Part shown: one piece after another, positions 5,899-6,410 of the stretch | Numbering within the stretch: position 1 is the stretch's first letter | How the letters are laid out: every line of letters starts with the position of its first letter | DNA from: Bacteroidetes bacterium QS_8_68_15 | GTDB lineage: Bacteria > Bacteroidota > Rhodothermia > Rhodothermales > Salinibacteraceae | Length of the DNA: 6,410 nucleotides | Reading direction: 5' to 3' | Assembly (NCBI GenBank): GCA_003023245.1 | Contig: PXTR01000056.1 | Coordinates: forward strand, 2,115-8,524 | The notes under the pieces: model-generated | Database searches by the model: none | Seen by the model: only the letters and a program-made list of their open reading frames with translations | Told to the model about the DNA's origin: nothing | Translations under genes and position numbers: made by a program

Positions 5899-6260
5899 GA
5901 TTGGGTGTGGAAGTGCGGGGAGAGGGGCGCCGGGCGGAGGGCGTCGCGGGCCAGGGTGGCGATGCGGGCGGTGAGCACGGTGAGGGCGAAGGGGCCGATC
6001 GGATGTGCGCGCAGGGCGGCGGCGAGCTGCCCGTCAAGGAGGAAGGCCACCGAGTGGCCGAGGCCGCAGCCGGGGCAAAACGGCAGCCCGAGGAGCCGGA
6101 GCAGACCCAGGCGCTCGAAGCCGCAGAGGTCGATCAGGCCCGGCCCGGCGGGGTCGGCGGCGGCCAGTGCAAGGAGGCCGGCGGTCCACACGCCCGCTTC
6201 CGGCGGCAGGCGGCGCAGGAATCGGCGGAGCGCGGAAAGCTGAGAGAGGGAGCGTTTCAC
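5814..6260 (-). CDS. DUF2752 domain membrane protein, 148 aa
   Basis: A small membrane protein of the DUF2752 family, whose function is unknown. Counting from GTG 6260, a hydrophobic segment spans about 22-36. The family signature CPGCGLGHS is at 62-70 (Cys62, Cys65, His69), and an ALRAHPIGPFALTVL segment begins the last hydrophobic helix at about 82-104. The ORF can start at an ATG at 6338, but the intervening 26 codons lose the strong G/C preference at third positions (10 of the 23 codons I tallied end in G/C), and that ATG lies within a palindromic repeat. GTG 6260 is therefore preferred. The last 28 codons overlap the TM2 gene in another frame and give a low-complexity Ser/Pro tail (ASSSTS), so the true stop may have been lost. 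It is likely the first gene of the minus-strand unit, paired with TM2 as in many Bacteroidota. Confidence 0.8.
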   Translation of the reverse strand: MKRSLSQLSALRRFLRRLPPEAGVWTAGLLALAAADPAGPGLIDLCGFERLGLLRLLGLPFCPGCGLGHSVAFLLDGQLAAALRAHPIGPFALTVLTARIATLARDALRPAPLSPHFHTQSCPAPTRPAASSSTSPNSKAKSSSTSPI

Positions 6261-6333
6261 AACCGAACGGACGCTGTCTTCAGAATATCCAACCCAAGTT
6301 GTGAGGTGTGGCGAAAACCAATCAAACCAGCGT

Positions 6334-6362
6334 GTCATCCCGCACTTGATGCGGGATCTCCC
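6334..6362. repeat. Palindromic intergenic repeat, first copy (GTCAT-CCGCA...TGCGG-ATCTCC)
   Basis: ATCCCGCA (6337-6344) and TGCGGGAT (6350-6357) are perfect 8-nt inverted arms around a CTTGA loop, preceded by GTC and followed by CTCCC. This layout resembles abundant REP-like intergenic palindromes of the form GTCAT-CCG(N)CGG-ATCTCC that I recall from many bacterial genomes. No T-run follows on either strand, so a pure intrinsic terminator is less likely. Confidence 0.72.
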
Positions 6363-6388
6363 TCGGTTTGGCTGCCAATAATCCGAAT

Positions 6389-6410
6389 GAGATTCCGGAT
6401 CGGGGTCCGG
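6389..6410. repeat. Palindromic intergenic repeat, second copy, inverted and cut by the window edge
   Basis: GAGATTCCGGATCGGGGTCCGG begins with GAGATT, the reverse complement of the AATCTC end expected for this repeat type. It has arms CCGGA (6395-6399) and TCCGG (6406-6410). It is oriented opposite to the copy at 6334-6362 and lacks its outer end because the window stops there. Confidence 0.62.

Larger units (their letters stand above)
6261..6410. other. Upstream region of the minus-strand DUF2752–TM2–GPP34 unit
   Basis: This region of 150 bp has noticeably lower GC than the genes. It presumably contains the promoter for the minus-strand unit; a TATTCT-like hexamer about 20-30 nt before GTG 6260 is possible, but no matching -33/-35 element is convincing. 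It contains two palindromic repeats, annotated separately. No other gene is visible. Confidence 0.5.

Overview
The window is GC-rich and looks like ordinary chromosome from a bacterium of the Bacteroidota/Rhodothermota group, most likely a Rhodothermales relative. This is an inference. It rests on three things: start codons lacking any Shine-Dalgarno sequence and preceded instead by A/C-rich or pyrimidine-rich leaders, a TAnnTTTG-like promoter element, and a DUF2752–TM2 gene pair of the kind common in that group. No phage, transposase, CRISPR, tRNA or rRNA sequence is visible.

Left part (1-1752): a minus-strand short-chain dehydrogenase/reductase (30-740) is divergent from a plus-strand TrmH-type tRNA 2'-O-methyltransferase (976-1752). 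The 235 bp between their starts hold a candidate promoter for the dehydrogenase and a 14-nt tandem duplication that runs up to the trmH start codon.

Middle (1753-4498): a gap of about 145 bp is flanked by two arrays of a degenerate seven-base repeat in opposite orientations. The right-hand array ends at the GTG start of a full-length hrpB (DEAH-box ATPase/helicase, 866 aa). HrpB carries a 31-nt palindrome with atypical codons that looks like an in-frame insertion.

Right part (4542-6410): four closely packed minus-strand genes probably form one transcription unit, read from right to left: DUF2752 membrane protein, TM2-domain membrane protein, GPP34 (GOLPH3/Vps74-like) protein, and a four-cysteine zinc ribbon. 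The zinc ribbon lies in the +1 frame directly after the GPP34 stop and could be a separate microprotein or a frameshift-encoded tail of GPP34. The unit converges on hrpB with 43 bp between stops. Upstream of it, at the right edge, sit two oppositely oriented palindromic repeats of a GTCAT-CCG...CGG-ATCTC type; the second is cut off by the window end.

Functionally, trmH and hrpB are co-directional nucleic-acid enzymes of unknown linkage. The right-hand genes suggest a small membrane and membrane-surface module of unknown function. The most interesting signals are the repeats abutting start codons, the palindrome inside hrpB, and the GPP34/zinc-ribbon frame junction.
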